Below are positions 17,707 through 27,534 of a stretch of DNA of 64,000 nucleotides, piece by piece. The notes under the pieces were generated by a model. It did no database searches and was not told where the DNA came from. It saw only the letters and a program-made list of their open reading frames with translations. A program made the translations under genes and the position numbers. Source of the stretch: Parvibaculum sp. (GTDB lineage Bacteria; Pseudomonadota; Alphaproteobacteria; Parvibaculales; Parvibaculaceae); the NCBI RefSeq assembly GCF_019635935.1, contig NZ_JAHBYN010000001.1, positions 3,524,307 to 3,588,306 on the forward strand, written 5' to 3'. Numbering within the stretch: position 1 is the first letter of the stretch; every line of letters begins with the position of its first letter.

Positions 17707-20160
17707 ATGACCGAGAAAGAAAAGCGCAATCAGGATACGAAGGCAGGCGCCGGCGGCGATGCCCTTGTGTTGCCGGTGCTGCCGTTGCGCGACATTGTCG
17801 TTTTCCCCCACATGATCGTGCCGCTCTTTGTCGGTCGCGAAAAGTCGGTGCGGGCGCTCGAAAATGTCATGCAGGACGACAAGCAGATTTTGCTGGTCGC
17901 CCAGAAGAACGCCGCGGACGATAATCCGAACACGGACGACATCTACGAAATCGGCGCCATCGGCACCGTGTTGCAACTCCTCAAGCTGCCCGACAACACC
18001 GTCAAGGTGCTGGTCGAGGGCGTGCGCCGTGCGCGCGTCAAGCGCTACGTCGACAACCCCGAATTTTTCGAGGCCGAAGTCGAGGCGATCGACGAAACCG
18101 AAACCGACGGCGACCAGATCGAAGGTCTGGCGCGCTCCGTCGTCTCGCAGTTCGAAGGCTATGTGAAGCTCAACAAGAAAGTGCCGCCGGAGGTGCTGGG
18201 CTCGATCGGACAGATCGAGGACCCGGCCAAGCTGGCCGACACGGTCGCGAGCCACATCAACATCAAGATTCCCGAGAAGCAGGAACTTCTCGAAATGCCG
18301 TCGGTCGCCGGCCGGCTGGAGCGCGTCTATTCGCTGATGGAAGGCGAGATCGGCGTGCTGCAGGTCGAAAAGCGCATCCGCAGCCGCGTCAAGCGCCAGA
18401 TGGAGAAGACGCAGCGCGAGTACTATCTGAACGAGCAGATGAAGGCCATTCAGAAGGAACTCGGCGATGGCGACGATGGCCGCGAGGAGATCCGCGAACT
18501 CGAAGAACGCATCCAGAAGGTCAAGCTCTCCAAGGAGGCGCGCGAGAAGGCGGTCGCCGAGCTGAAGAAGCTGAAGCAGATGAGCCCGATGTCGGCCGAG
18601 GCCACCGTCGTGCGCAACTATCTCGACTGGCTGCTCTCGGTGCCGTGGAAGCAGAAGAGCCGCGTCAAGAAGGACCTGGCGAACGCGCAGGAAATTCTCG
18701 ACGCCGATCACTACGGTCTCGACAAGGTCAAGGAACGCATCGTCGAATACCTGGCGGTGCAGAACCGCGCCAACAAGCTGAAGGGGCCGATCCTCTGCCT
18801 CGTCGGCCCGCCCGGCGTCGGCAAAACCTCGCTCGGCAAGTCGATCGCCCGTTCGACGGGCCGCGACTTCGTGCGCATGTCGCTCGGCGGTGTGCGCGAC
18901 GAGGCGGAAATCCGTGGACACCGCCGCACCTATATCGGTTCGATGCCCGGCAAGGTCATCCAGTCGATGAAGAAGGTGAAGCACACCAATCCGCTCTTCC
19001 TGCTCGACGAGATCGACAAGATGGGTTCGGATTTCCGTGGCGATCCGTCATCGGCGCTGCTCGAGGTTCTCGATCCCGAGCAGAATAACGCCTTTGCCGA
19101 CCACTATCTGGAGGTCGACTACGATCTCTCCGACGTCATGTTCGTGACGACGGCGAACACGCTCAACATCCCCGAGCCGCTGATGGACCGGATGGAGATC
19201 ATCCGCATCGCCGGCTACACCGAGGATGAAAAGGTCGAGATCGCCCGCCGCCACCTGATCCAGAAGGCGATCGACGGTCATGGCCTGCGCAAGGGCGAGT
19301 GGTCGATCGACGACGAGGCGTTGCGCCACCTGATCCGCGTCTACACGCGCGAGGCCGGCGTCCGCAATCTTGAGCGCGAGCTGAACAACCTGGCGCGCAA
19401 GGCCGTCAAGCGCATCCTGACCGATCCGGAAACGAAGTCGGTCAAGTTGACGATGGAAAATATCGCCGACGATGCCGGCGTGCCGAAATACCGTTTCGGC
19501 GAAGCCGAAGGCGAGGACCAGGTCGGCATCGTCACCGGTCTGGCATGGACGGAAGTCGGCGGCGAGCTGCTGACCATCGAAGGCGTGATGATGCCCGGCA
19601 AGGGCCGCATGACGGTGACAGGCAACCTGCGCGACGTCATGAAGGAGTCGATCTCCGCGTCGAGCTCCTTCGTCCGCTCCCGTGCGACCCGTTTCGGCAT
19701 CGAGCCGCCATTGTTCGATCGCCGCGACATCCACGTCCACGTGCCGGAAGGAGCGACGCCCAAGGACGGTCCGTCGGCCGGTGTCGCAATGACCACAGCC
19801 ATCGTCTCGGTGATGACCGGCATTCCGGTCCACAAGGACGTGGCGATGACCGGCGAGATGACGCTCCGCGGACGGGTGCTGCCCATCGGCGGCCTCAAGG
19901 AGAAGCTCCTTGCGGCGCTTCGCGGCGGCATCAAGAAGGTGCTGATCCCGCAGGACAACGCCAAGGATCTCGCCGAGATTCCGGACAACGTGAAGAACGC
20001 CCTCGAGATCGTGCCGGTCAACACCATCGACGAAGCGCTGAAGCATGCGCTGACCCGCATGCCGGAGCCGATCGAATGGGACGAGGATGCTTGGGCAGCC
20101 GAACAGGCCGCCGCTGGCCGCGGCCGGCCCGATGCCAATGAGCCGGTTATGGCACATTAG
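17707..20160 (+). CDS. lon: Lon protease
   Basis: 817 aa homohexameric ATP-dependent serine protease. N-terminal substrate-recognition domain (about 20-220), coiled-coil linker, AAA+ domain with Walker [14 protein letters not shown] and Walker [11 protein letters not shown], then the protease domain with catalytic Ser690 in KDGPSAG and Lys733 in GGLKEKLL. Both catalytic residues fit the E. coli positions with an 11-residue offset. Adjacent to hupB, as in many Proteobacteria. Confidence 0.98.
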   Translation: MTEKEKRNQDTKAGAGGDALVLPVLPLRDIVVFPHMIVPLFVGREKSVRALENVMQDDKQILLVAQKNAADDNPNTDDIYEIGAIGTVLQLLKLPDNTVKVLVEGVRRARVKRYVDNPEFFEAEVEAIDETETDGDQIEGLARSVVSQFEGYVKLNKKVPPEVLGSIGQIEDPAKLADTVASHINIKIPEKQELLEMPSVAGRLERVYSLMEGEIGVLQVEKRIRSRVKRQMEKTQREYYLNEQMKAIQKELGDGDDGREEIRELEERIQKVKLSKEAREKAVAELKKLKQMSPMSAEATVVRNYLDWLLSVPWKQKSRVKKDLANAQEILDADHYGLDKVKERIVEYLAVQNRANKLKGPILCLVGPPGVGKTSLGKSIARSTGRDFVRMSLGGVRDEAEIRGHRRTYIGSMPGKVIQSMKKVKHTNPLFLLDEIDKMGSDFRGDPSSALLEVLDPEQNNAFADHYLEVDYDLSDVMFVTTANTLNIPEPLMDRMEIIRIAGYTEDEKVEIARRHLIQKAIDGHGLRKGEWSIDDEALRHLIRVYTREAGVRNLERELNNLARKAVKRILTDPETKSVKLTMENIADDAGVPKYRFGEAEGEDQVGIVTGLAWTEVGGELLTIEGVMMPGKGRMTVTGNLRDVMKESISASSSFVRSRATRFGIEPPLFDRRDIHVHVPEGATPKDGPSAGVAMTTAIVSVMTGIPVHKDVAMTGEMTLRGRVLPIGGLKEKLLAALRGGIKKVLIPQDNAKDLAEIPDNVKNALEIVPVNTIDEALKHALTRMPEPIEWDEDAWAAEQAAAGRGRPDANEPVMAH

Positions 20161-20190
20161 AGGCGACGACAGCCCATCGGGCGGTCGTGC

Positions 20191-20228
20191 AACGCAAAAC
20201 GGGAGCCTCAGGGCTCCCGTTTCTGCGT
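20191..20228 (+). terminator. Rho-independent terminator after lon
   Basis: AAACGGGAGCC and GGCTCCCGTTT form an 11-bp stem with a TCAG loop. The outer AACGC/GCGTT pairing extends it. It begins about 30 nt past the lon stop. Confidence 0.8.
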
Positions 20229-20269
20229 TTGGCACCTCGAATTTTCCGCAGAATTCCTTTGTTTTTACT

Positions 20270-20299
20270 TTGACCCCCTTCTTGGCAGACGAGTAGACT
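20270..20299 (+). promoter_or_regulatory. Sigma-70-like promoter of hupB
   Basis: TTGACC, 18-nt spacer, TAGACT, ending 54 nt before the hupB start. It lies just past the lon terminator, so hupB has its own transcript. Confidence 0.5.
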
Positions 20300-20353
20300 C
20301 TTAACGCTTGAGGGAATCCCGATTCCCCGCCATCGCATCAGAAGGGGCCCGAC

Positions 20354-20629
20354 GTGAACAAGAACGATCTCATTGCAGAAGTGGCGGACCGGACCGGTCT
20401 ATCCAAGGCCGATGCGACCAAGTCCGTCGACTATGTGTTCGACATCATCACGGACTCGCTGAAAAAGGGCGAAGAGGTCCGGCTGGTCGGCTTCGGCACT
20501 TTCAACGTGTCGAACCGCGCAGCCACCGAGGGCCGCAACCCGCGTACCGGCGAGACGATTCAGATCCCGGCCTCGAAGCAGCCGAAGTTCAAGGCCGGCA
20601 AGGGTCTCAAGGACGCTGTGAACAGCTGA
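20354..20629 (+). CDS. hupB: DNA-binding protein HU
   Basis: 91 aa nucleoid protein. The start is GTG 20354 with RBS AGAAGGGG. It contains the DNA-binding arm segment RNPRTGETIQIPASKQPKFK, which is the HU/IHF signature, and dimerisation helices at the N-terminus (MNKNDLIAEVADRTGLSK). HU rather than IHF is favoured by the sequence and by the place next to lon. Confidence 0.97.
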   Translation: MNKNDLIAEVADRTGLSKADATKSVDYVFDIITDSLKKGEEVRLVGFGTFNVSNRAATEGRNPRTGETIQIPASKQPKFKAGKGLKDAVNS

Positions 20630-20652
20630 CCCGAGAAAAATCGCGAGTTTGA

Positions 20653-20687
20653 GGGCCGGCCGCGTAGGGAAGCGTGCCGGCCTTTTT
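20653..20687 (+). terminator. Rho-independent terminator of hupB
   Basis: GGCCGGC/GCCGGCC stem followed by TTTTT. The T-run touches the stop codon end of the convergent MFS gene at 20687. Confidence 0.8.
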
Positions 20688-21979
20688 CATGGCGAGGCGC
20701 GCTCGCCGGCCGCCGCGTCCCCCGGTTCTTCGGCTGACGGCTCTTCGTCGGCGGCCCGCGGATCGAGTTCCGTCGGCAGCGGCGTAACCTGCGGGAACGG
20801 CACGGCCACGAAGTCGGACCGCTGCTCTTCGGTCAGGGCGGGCGCCGAGACGATCCGGTAGGCCGTATAGGCGGCAAAGAGCAGGTGCACGACCGCCGGG
20901 AACACGAATATCGACGAGATGCCGAAGGCCCCGACGCCCAGCGACGCGGCGGTCGGGCCGACAATCGCGCCCACCGAATAGACGACCAGCAGCCCGCCCG
21001 AGATCGACACAAAACTCTCGCTCTGCCCGTGATCGTTCATATGCGCCACGCACACCGAATAAAGCGTCAGCGCAAAAACGCCGAACAGCACGCCCGCAAG
21101 CATGATCGCCGTGACGCTGCCGCTGATGCCGGCCGCGACCAGGGCCACTTCGCCGGCCGCCGAACCGAGGCAGACCACGACGATAACGCGCCGCCGGTCC
21201 ATGCGGTCCGAAATGCGCCCGATCGGCCATTGCGCCGCCGCGCCGCCGGCAATTGCCGCCAGCATGAACGCCGCGACGCCGCCCTCGCCAAGCCCGCGTT
21301 CGATCGCGAAAAGCGGCGCAAGCGTCCAGAACGGCGCATTGGTGAGGCCGACCACGAACGATCCGATCAGGCCCACCGGCGAGAGCGCATAGAGATTGCG
21401 GATGTTGATCGTCGTGCTCTGGATCGGCATCGGCTGCACCGATGTCGTCATCGCCACCGGCACCAGCGCCAGCGAAGTCAGGATCGAACAGATCGCAAAG
21501 AGCACGAAGCCGCTCGAGTCCGCCGCATTCAGCATCAACTGGCCCCCGGCAAGGGCCGTCAGGTTGACCGCTAGGTAGACTGCAAAGATGCGGCCCCGCG
21601 TGTCGTTGGTCGACTGCTCGTTGAGCCAGCTTTCGATCACCATATAGAGACCGGCGAAGCATAGACCGGTCAGCACCCGCATCAGCGCCCACATGGCCGG
21701 ATCGGAAGACATCGCGTGGATGAGCGGCGCTGCCGCCGCCAATCCGCAAAAGGTCGCGAAGCTGCGGATATGCCCGGCGCGGCGCACGATATGCGGCGTC
21801 GCGAAACAGCCGGCCAGAAAACCGGCAAAATAAAAGCTGCCGATAATGCCGACGGATATGGTCGCGAAGCCCTCATAACCGGCCCGAATCGGGATCAGCG
21901 TGCCGAGAAGCCCGTTGCCGACCAGCAGGATGGCGGTCGCCATCAGCAGCGAAAAGACGGGGGCGAGGGTACGAGTCAA
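20687..21979 (-). CDS. MFS transporter (YcaD-like)
   Basis: 430 aa with about 12 predicted membrane helices. The loop 2-3 region reads ATPHIVRRAGHIRSF and the 4-5 region GLYMVIESWLNEQSTNDTRG. The latter strongly resembles the YcaD/UMF-type MFS subfamily of unknown substrate. The C-terminal tail of about 40 residues is acidic (EEPSAEEPGD). The gene is convergent with hupB and ends on the hupB terminator. Confidence 0.85.
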   Translation of the reverse strand: MTRTLAPVFSLLMATAILLVGNGLLGTLIPIRAGYEGFATISVGIIGSFYFAGFLAGCFATPHIVRRAGHIRSFATFCGLAAAAPLIHAMSSDPAMWALMRVLTGLCFAGLYMVIESWLNEQSTNDTRGRIFAVYLAVNLTALAGGQLMLNAADSSGFVLFAICSILTSLALVPVAMTTSVQPMPIQSTTINIRNLYALSPVGLIGSFVVGLTNAPFWTLAPLFAIERGLGEGGVAAFMLAAIAGGAAAQWPIGRISDRMDRRRVIVVVCLGSAAGEVALVAAGISGSVTAIMLAGVLFGVFALTLYSVCVAHMNDHGQSESFVSISGGLLVVYSVGAIVGPTAASLGVGAFGISSIFVFPAVVHLLFAAYTAYRIVSAPALTEEQRSDFVAVPFPQVTPLPTELDPRAADEEPSAEEPGDAAAGERASP

Positions 21980-22127
21980 CAGGACACCCGGTCTGTCGGT
22001 GAGCCGAAGGGCGAATGCCCAAGATCGGGCGTTTGGACGCGCATTGCAATGGCTCCGATTGCATTGCCGGCGGCCATTCGGTAGGAGTTGCGGGAACGTC
22101 CGAGCGGGCGTTTCGGCGCACGGGCGC

Positions 22128-22203
22128 GGGCGGTTAGCTCAGTTGGTAGAGCATCTCGTTTACACCGAGAGGGTCGGCGGTTCGAGCCCGTCACCGCCCA
22201 CCA
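22128..22203 (+). tRNA. tRNA-Val (anticodon UAC)
   Basis: 76 nt with encoded CCA. Acceptor GGGCGGT pairs with ACCGCCC. D-arm TAGCTCAGTTGGTAGAGC. Anticodon stem TCTCG/CGAGA with loop TTTACAC gives TAC. T-loop TTCGAGC. Confidence 0.97.
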
Positions 22204-22298
22204 CGCGTTGCGCACTGCGCGCTTGAGGGGCCGCCTTGACAGGGCGGGGGGCTTGGCTTACGAGACGCCCACCTTTCAGGCGGTTTCTTCGCCCTGTT

Positions 22299-22375
<77 letters not shown>

Positions 22376-22483
22376 CCCTGCGCCTTCGGCTTCGGGTGGC
22401 AGGCCGCGAAGTGGACTGACGCACGAAGGCGATCTGGGGCGCGGGAGTGTCGCCCGAAGCTCCTCTGGAGCACAGGGGGACGG

Positions 22484-22600
22484 GTGCCGCGCGTGTGGCG
22501 CATCTACTTCCACGAGATCGACAAAGGCGACGTCCATGTCGGGTCGATGACGGACCTCGAACGCCGGTTCGCGTCGTATCGCATCGCGCTTTCGCGATAG
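22484..22600 (+). pseudogene. Short GIY-YIG-nuclease-like remnant
   Basis: A 38-codon frame from GTG 22484. The segment VWRIYFHEIDKGDVHVGSM followed by TDLERRF resembles the start of the GIY-YIG endonuclease domain (GIY-like IY, then YVGS-like HVGS, then a D/S-LERR motif). A normal domain needs about 80-90 residues and a downstream catalytic Glu; here a stop comes soon after the second motif. It is either a decayed fragment, left next to the tRNA genes, or a chance match. Confidence 0.3.
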
Positions 22601-22849
22601 CCGCGAACGCCTGTCGGCGGGCACGGCGGCGCTTGCGCGCGACCTGACGCAAGGGCAGGAAAATCAAAGACTTTTGCCCCGGCAAAACGTCAGCCAGCCT
22701 TTGATTTCGCTTATGCGGGAGCTATACTGCGCGCCGAATTGGGCAGTTGATTGTGGACGATTCGCTCGTCCTGCCGCGCGCCTGCGCGGCGCAGATGAGA
22801 CGCCCGGCCGGACACCGAGAGGTGCCGGTTTCTTGTTGGGGACAATTCG
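22601..22849 (+). other. Leader region of the nuo operon
   Basis: No gene seen between the short GIY-YIG-like frame and nuoA. It holds the probable nuo promoter (22701-22728) and a leader of about 120 nt ending in the nuoA RBS GGGGA. Confidence 0.5.
22701..22728 (+). promoter_or_regulatory. Probable promoter of the nuo operon
   Basis: TTGATT, 16-nt spacer, TATACT. This is the best sigma-70-like match ahead of nuoA, about 120 nt from its start codon. Confidence 0.5.
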
Positions 22850-23215
22850 ATGGAAGACCTGCTTCTCGAGTACCTGCCCATATTGATCTTTATGGGGCTG
22901 TCGCTCGTGATCGGTCTTGCGTTGCTCGTCGCGCCGTTCCTCATCGCGCCGAGCAAACCGGATCCCGAAAAGCTTGCCGCCTATGAATGCGGCTTCGAAG
23001 CATTCGACGACGCGCGCATGAAGTTCGACGTGAAATACTATCTCGTCGCCATCCTCTTCATCATCTTCGACCTCGAAGTGGCCTTCCTGTTTCCTTGGGC
23101 GGTGGCGCTCGGCGATATCGGGCTGTTCGGCTTCTGGTCGATGATCGTGTTCCTGGGCGTCCTGACGATCGGCTTCACTTATGAGTGGAAGAAGGGCGCG
23201 CTGGAATGGGAGTGA
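22850..23215 (+). CDS. nuoA: NADH-quinone oxidoreductase subunit A
   Basis: 121 aa membrane subunit of complex I at the junction of the peripheral and membrane arms. Three predicted helices; the conserved loop between helices 1 and 2 contains [12 protein letters not shown], whose Cys is a marker of the active/deactive transition in relatives. RBS GGGGA lies 7 nt before ATG. Its last 10 bases overlap nuoB. First gene of the operon. Confidence 0.97.
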   Translation: MEDLLLEYLPILIFMGLSLVIGLALLVAPFLIAPSKPDPEKLAAYECGFEAFDDARMKFDVKYYLVAILFIIFDLEVAFLFPWAVALGDIGLFGFWSMIVFLGVLTIGFTYEWKKGALEWE

Positions 23216-23766
23216 TGCAAACCGGCAATGCGGCCGCGCCGGCTCAAACGGCGATCCCTGGTGACGGGCAGGACGACGCCTTCTTCCGGCAGGCCGCCGA
23301 CGCGCTCGCCGACAAGGGTTTCGTGCTGACGACGGTCGACGATCTCGTCAACTGGTCGCGCACCGGCTCGCTGATGTGGATGACCTTCGGCCTTGCCTGC
23401 TGCGCCGTCGAAATGATGCATACCTCGATGCCGCGCTACGATGTGGAACGTTTCGGTGTCGCGCCGCGCGCAAGCCCCCGCCAGTCCGACGTGATGATCG
23501 TCGCCGGCACGCTGACCAACAAGATGGCGCCCGCACTGCGCAAGGTTTACGACCAGATGCCGGAGCCCCGCTATGTGATCTCGATGGGATCCTGCGCGAA
23601 CGGCGGCGGCTACTATCACTATTCCTACTCCGTGGTGCGTGGCTGCGACCGGATCGTGCCGGTCGACATCTATGTGCCCGGATGCCCGCCCACCGCCGAG
23701 GCCCTGCTCTACGGCATCCTCGCCCTTCAAAAGAAAATTCGCCGGACGGGCACGCTCGACCGCTGA
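23206..23766 (+). CDS. nuoB: NADH-quinone oxidoreductase subunit B
   Basis: 186 aa peripheral-arm subunit that carries the terminal [4Fe-4S] cluster N2, the electron donor to quinone. Ligands are the tandem Cys65-Cys66 ([10 protein letters not shown]), Cys130 ([10 protein letters not shown]) and Cys160 (VPGCPPTAE). ATG 23206 lies inside the end of nuoA with AAGAAGGGCG upstream; a second Met (MQTG) follows three codons later. Confidence 0.97.
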   Translation: MGVMQTGNAAAPAQTAIPGDGQDDAFFRQAADALADKGFVLTTVDDLVNWSRTGSLMWMTFGLACCAVEMMHTSMPRYDVERFGVAPRASPRQSDVMIVAGTLTNKMAPALRKVYDQMPEPRYVISMGSCANGGGYYHYSYSVVRGCDRIVPVDIYVPGCPPTAEALLYGILALQKKIRRTGTLDR

Positions 23767-23818
23767 TTTTCACCGACTGGCAGCCAGTACCTTCCGCGCG
23801 GGAAGCGAAAACCTGCCC

Positions 23819-24442
23819 ATGAGTTTCGAGACCGCATCGATGGACGAAAGTCTCACAGAACTGGGCGAGCATATTCTCGGCGGCGTCGAGGATTCGATGC
23901 TCGGATTCAACGTCGCCTACGGCGAATTGACGGTCCGCGCCCAGGCGGGTTCGATTGCGCGCGTGTTGAAGTTTCTGCGCGACGATCCGGCCTGCCACTT
24001 CGCGACGCTGCTCGACATCACCGCCGTCGACTACCCGCAGCGCGCGCGCCGTTTCGATGTCGTCTATCACCTGTTGTCGATGCACCAGAACCAGCGCATC
24101 CGCGTCATCGTCGAGACCGACGAGGAAACGCCGGTGCCGAGCGTCGTCGGCATTTACCCGTCGGCCAACTGGTACGAGCGCGAAACCTTCGACATGTACG
24201 GCGTTCTCTTCAGCGATCACCCGGACCTGCGCCGCATCCTCACCGATTACGGTTTCAACGGCTATCCGCTGCGCAAGGACTTCCCGCTGACGGGCTATGT
24301 TGAAGTCCGCTACGACGACGACGTGAAGCGTGTCGTCTACGAGCCGGTGAAGCTCGTCCAGGAATTCCGCAGTTTCGATTTCGCAAGCCCGTGGGAAGGC
24401 GTCGAATATCTGCTGCCGGGCGACGAGAAGGCGGAGAACTGA
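23819..24442 (+). CDS. nuoC: NADH-quinone oxidoreductase subunit C
   Basis: 207 aa 30-kDa-type subunit of the peripheral arm. It carries the family signature ERETFDMYG and [16 protein letters not shown]. It is separate from nuoD here, unlike the E. coli nuoCD fusion. ATG 23819 is poorly served by an RBS, and Met8 (MDESL) is an alternative start. The open frame extends upstream over nuoB but without similarity. Confidence 0.95.
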   Translation: MSFETASMDESLTELGEHILGGVEDSMLGFNVAYGELTVRAQAGSIARVLKFLRDDPACHFATLLDITAVDYPQRARRFDVVYHLLSMHQNQRIRVIVETDEETPVPSVVGIYPSANWYERETFDMYGVLFSDHPDLRRILTDYGFNGYPLRKDFPLTGYVEVRYDDDVKRVVYEPVKLVQEFRSFDFASPWEGVEYLLPGDEKAEN

Positions 24443-24445
24443 CCG

Positions 24446-25624
24446 ATGGCCGAACAGGAACTCCGCAACTACCACCTTAATTTCGGACCGCAGCATCCCG
24501 CCGCGCATGGCGTGCTGCGCCTCGTGCTGGAGCTCGACGGCGAAGTGGTCGAGCGCGTCGACCCGCATATCGGCCTCCTGCATCGCGGCACCGAAAAGCT
24601 GATCGAGTACAAGACCTATCTGCAGGCGACGCCCTATTTCGACCGGCTCGATTATGTCGCGCCGATGAACCAGGAACATGCCTTCGTGCTGGCGGCCGAA
24701 AAGCTGCTCGGCCTCGAAGTGCCGCGCCGCGGCCAGTTCATTCGTGTCCTCTATTCCGAAATGGGCCGCATCCTCGCCCATCTGCTCAACGTGACGACGC
24801 AGGCGCTCGATGTCGGCGCGCTGACGCCGCCGCTCTGGGGCTTCGAGCAGCGCGAAAAGATGATGATCTTCTACGAGCGCGCATCCGGCGCGCGCCTCCA
24901 CGCGAATTATTTCCGCGTCGGCGGCGTGCATCGCGATCTGCCGCCCAAGCTCATCGAGGACATCTACAATTTCTGCGACCCCTGCGAACAGGCGCTGGAC
25001 GATCTTGAAGCCCTGCTGACCGGCAACCGGATTTTCATGCAGCGCAACGTCGACATCGGCGTCGTGTCGCAGGAAGACGCGCTTGCCTGGGGCTTCTCCG
25101 GCGTCATGGTGCGCGGCTCTGGCATGGCCTGGGACCTGCGCCGTTCGCAGCCCTACGAAGTCTATTCCGAGCTCGACTTCGACATCCCGGTCGGCAAGAA
25201 CGGCGACTGTTACGACCGCTACCTGATCCGCATGGACGAAATGCGCCAGTCGCTGCGCATCATGAAGCAGTGCATCGAAAAAATGCCCGGCGGTCCGGTG
25301 CATGCCGAAGACGGCAAGGTCGTGCCGCCGTCGCGCGCCGAAATGAAGCGCTCGATGGAAGCGCTGATCCATCACTTCAAGCTTTATACCGAGGGCTACC
25401 GCGTCCCCGAGGGCGAGGTCTATGCGGCTGTCGAGGCGCCGAAGGGCGAATTCGGCGTCTATCTCGTCTCCGACGGCGGCAACAAACCTTACAAATGCAA
25501 GATCCGCGCGCCGGGCTATGCCCATCTGCAAGCGATGGATCATCTGTGCAAGGGCCACATGCTGGCGGACGTCGCCGCCATCCTCGGCTCCATCGATATC
25601 GTGTTCGGAGAGGTGGACCGGTGA
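24446..25624 (+). CDS. nuoD: NADH-quinone oxidoreductase subunit D
   Basis: 392 aa 49-kDa-type subunit forming the quinone pocket with NuoB. Motifs are [13 protein letters not shown] near the N-terminus, [11 protein letters not shown], and the C-terminal [13 protein letters not shown] ending in GEVDR. It starts 3 bp after nuoC and its stop overlaps the nuoE start (GTGA). Confidence 0.98.
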   Translation: MAEQELRNYHLNFGPQHPAAHGVLRLVLELDGEVVERVDPHIGLLHRGTEKLIEYKTYLQATPYFDRLDYVAPMNQEHAFVLAAEKLLGLEVPRRGQFIRVLYSEMGRILAHLLNVTTQALDVGALTPPLWGFEQREKMMIFYERASGARLHANYFRVGGVHRDLPPKLIEDIYNFCDPCEQALDDLEALLTGNRIFMQRNVDIGVVSQEDALAWGFSGVMVRGSGMAWDLRRSQPYEVYSELDFDIPVGKNGDCYDRYLIRMDEMRQSLRIMKQCIEKMPGGPVHAEDGKVVPPSRAEMKRSMEALIHHFKLYTEGYRVPEGEVYAAVEAPKGEFGVYLVSDGGNKPYKCKIRAPGYAHLQAMDHLCKGHMLADVAAILGSIDIVFGEVDR

Positions 25625-26241
25625 GCGTTCGCAGACTAGACCCCAACCAGCCGGCAAGCTTCGCCTTCACGCCCGAAAATGTCGAATGGGCGAAGGCGCA
25701 GATCGCGAAATTTCCGGAAGGCAAGCAGGCCTCGGCGATCATCCCGTTGTTCTGGCGCGCGCAAGAGCAGCATGGCGGCTGGCTGCCGGAACCGGCAATC
25801 CGTCACGTCGCCGAAATGCTCGGCATGGACTACATCCGCGCGCTCGAAGTCGCGACCTTCTACACAATGTTCAATCTCTCGCCCGTCGGCGAACACTACG
25901 TGCAGCTCTGCGGCACGACGCCCTGCTGGTTGCGCGGCGCCGACGAGCTGAAAGAAGTTTGCCGCAAGCATATCGGCCCCGAGGGCAAGGTCAGCGCCGA
26001 CGGCAAACTCTCCTGGCTCGAAGTCGAATGTCTCGGCGCCTGCGTCAACGCGCCGATGGTCCAGATCAATGCCGACTTCTATGAAGACCTCGATGCGGCG
26101 GCGCTCGAACGCATTCTGTCCGACCTGCGCGCCGGCAAGGACGTGAAGCCCGGTCCGCAAAGTGCCCGGCATTCGTCGGAACCGCATGGCGGCCTCACAA
26201 GCCTGACCGCCGCGGTCGCGCAAACGAGCGGGGGCGAGTGA
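25621..26241 (+). CDS. nuoE: NADH-quinone oxidoreductase subunit E
   Basis: 206 aa 24-kDa-type subunit with the [2Fe-2S] cluster N1a. The ligand pairs lie in LCGTTPCW and [12 protein letters not shown] 25621 overlaps the nuoD stop by 4 bp, which suggests translational coupling. The C-terminus carries an extra tail of about 40 residues ([12 protein letters not shown]...) beyond the thioredoxin-like core. Confidence 0.95.
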   Translation: MSVRRLDPNQPASFAFTPENVEWAKAQIAKFPEGKQASAIIPLFWRAQEQHGGWLPEPAIRHVAEMLGMDYIRALEVATFYTMFNLSPVGEHYVQLCGTTPCWLRGADELKEVCRKHIGPEGKVSADGKLSWLEVECLGACVNAPMVQINADFYEDLDAAALERILSDLRAGKDVKPGPQSARHSSEPHGGLTSLTAAVAQTSGGE

Positions 26242-27530
26242 TGCTCGAGGACAAGGATCGAATTTTCACCAATCTCTACGGCCATCACGACTGGCGGCTT
26301 GCCGGCGCCCGCGCGCGCGGCGATTGGGACGGCACGTCCGAAATCATCGCCAAGGGCCGCGACTGGATTCTCGACGAGATGAAAAAGTCGGGTCTGCGCG
26401 GCCGCGGCGGCGCCGGCTTCCCGACCGGCCTCAAATGGTCCTTCATGCCGAAGGAGTCCGACGGCCGCCCGCACTACCTCGTGGTGAATGCCGACGAATC
26501 CGAACCCGGCACCTGCAAGGATCGCGACATCCTGCGTCACGACCCGCACAAGCTGGTCGAGGGTTGCCTGATCGCCAGCTTCGCGATGGGCGCCCATGCC
26601 TGCTACATCTATGTGCGCGGCGAATTCATCCGCGAGCGCGAGCAGCTGCAGGCCGCCATCGACGAAGCCTATGAAGCAGGTCTTGTCGGCAAGAACGCGG
26701 CGGGTTCCGGCTGGGATTTCGACATCTATGTCCATCACGGCGCCGGCGCCTATATCTGCGGCGAGGAAACCGCGCTGCTCGAAAGCCTCGAAGGCAAGAA
26801 AGGCATGCCGCGCCTTAAGCCGCCATTCCCGGCCAATGTCGGTCTCTATGGCGCGCCGACCACCGTCAACAATGTCGAGTCCATTGCCGTCGCGCCGACC
26901 ATCCTGCGCCGCGGCGCCACCTGGTTCGCAGGCCTCGGCCGCCCCAACAACACCGGCACCAAACTCTTCTGCATCTCGGGTCACGTGAACAACCCCTGCA
27001 ATGTCGAAGAGGAAATGGGCATCCCGCTAAGGGAACTGCTGGAGAAACATGCGGGCGGCGTGCGCGGCGGCTGGGACAATCTGCTGGCGGTCATTCCCGG
27101 CGGCTCGTCGGTGCCGCTCATTCCGAAATCGGTGTGCGACGACATCCTGATGGATTTCGACTCGCTGAAAGCCGTGCAGACCGGCCTCGGCACCGCGGCC
27201 GTCATCGTCATGGACAAGTCGACCGACGTCATCAAGGCAATCGCGCGCCTCTCGGCCTTCTACAAGCATGAGAGCTGCGGCCAGTGTACGCCCTGCCGCG
27301 AAGGCACGGGCTGGATGTGGCGCGTGATGGAGCGTCTGGTCTCGGGCGAGGCGGCGGTCGAGGAGATCGACATGCTGCTCGACGTGTCGAAGCGCGTCGA
27401 AGGTCACACCATTTGTGCGCTTGGCGACGCGGCGGCCTGGCCGGTTCAGGGCCTGATCCGTCATTTCCGGGGCACCATCGAAGAGCGCATCGCGGCAAAA
27501 CGCGGTATCGCTCAGGCGGCGGCGGAGTAG
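26241..27530 (+). CDS. nuoF: NADH-quinone oxidoreductase subunit F
   Basis: 429 aa 51-kDa-type subunit, the NADH- and FMN-binding entry point. The NADH/FMN region reads [13 protein letters not shown], and [14 protein letters not shown] is nearby. The [4Fe-4S] N3 ligands are in [12 protein letters not shown] plus a distal Cys in HTICALGD. The ATG shares one base with the nuoE stop. Confidence 0.98.
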   Translation: MLEDKDRIFTNLYGHHDWRLAGARARGDWDGTSEIIAKGRDWILDEMKKSGLRGRGGAGFPTGLKWSFMPKESDGRPHYLVVNADESEPGTCKDRDILRHDPHKLVEGCLIASFAMGAHACYIYVRGEFIREREQLQAAIDEAYEAGLVGKNAAGSGWDFDIYVHHGAGAYICGEETALLESLEGKKGMPRLKPPFPANVGLYGAPTTVNNVESIAVAPTILRRGATWFAGLGRPNNTGTKLFCISGHVNNPCNVEEEMGIPLRELLEKHAGGVRGGWDNLLAVIPGGSSVPLIPKSVCDDILMDFDSLKAVQTGLGTAAVIVMDKSTDVIKAIARLSAFYKHESCGQCTPCREGTGWMWRVMERLVSGEAAVEEIDMLLDVSKRVEGHTICALGDAAAWPVQGLIRHFRGTIEERIAAKRGIAQAAAE

Positions 27531-27534
27531 GGGC

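Noticed and set aside
22447..22647. 66-codon ORF after tRNA-Asp in another frame
   Set aside because: Arg/Pro-rich shadow composition; the neighbouring frame shows the GIY-YIG-like pattern instead.
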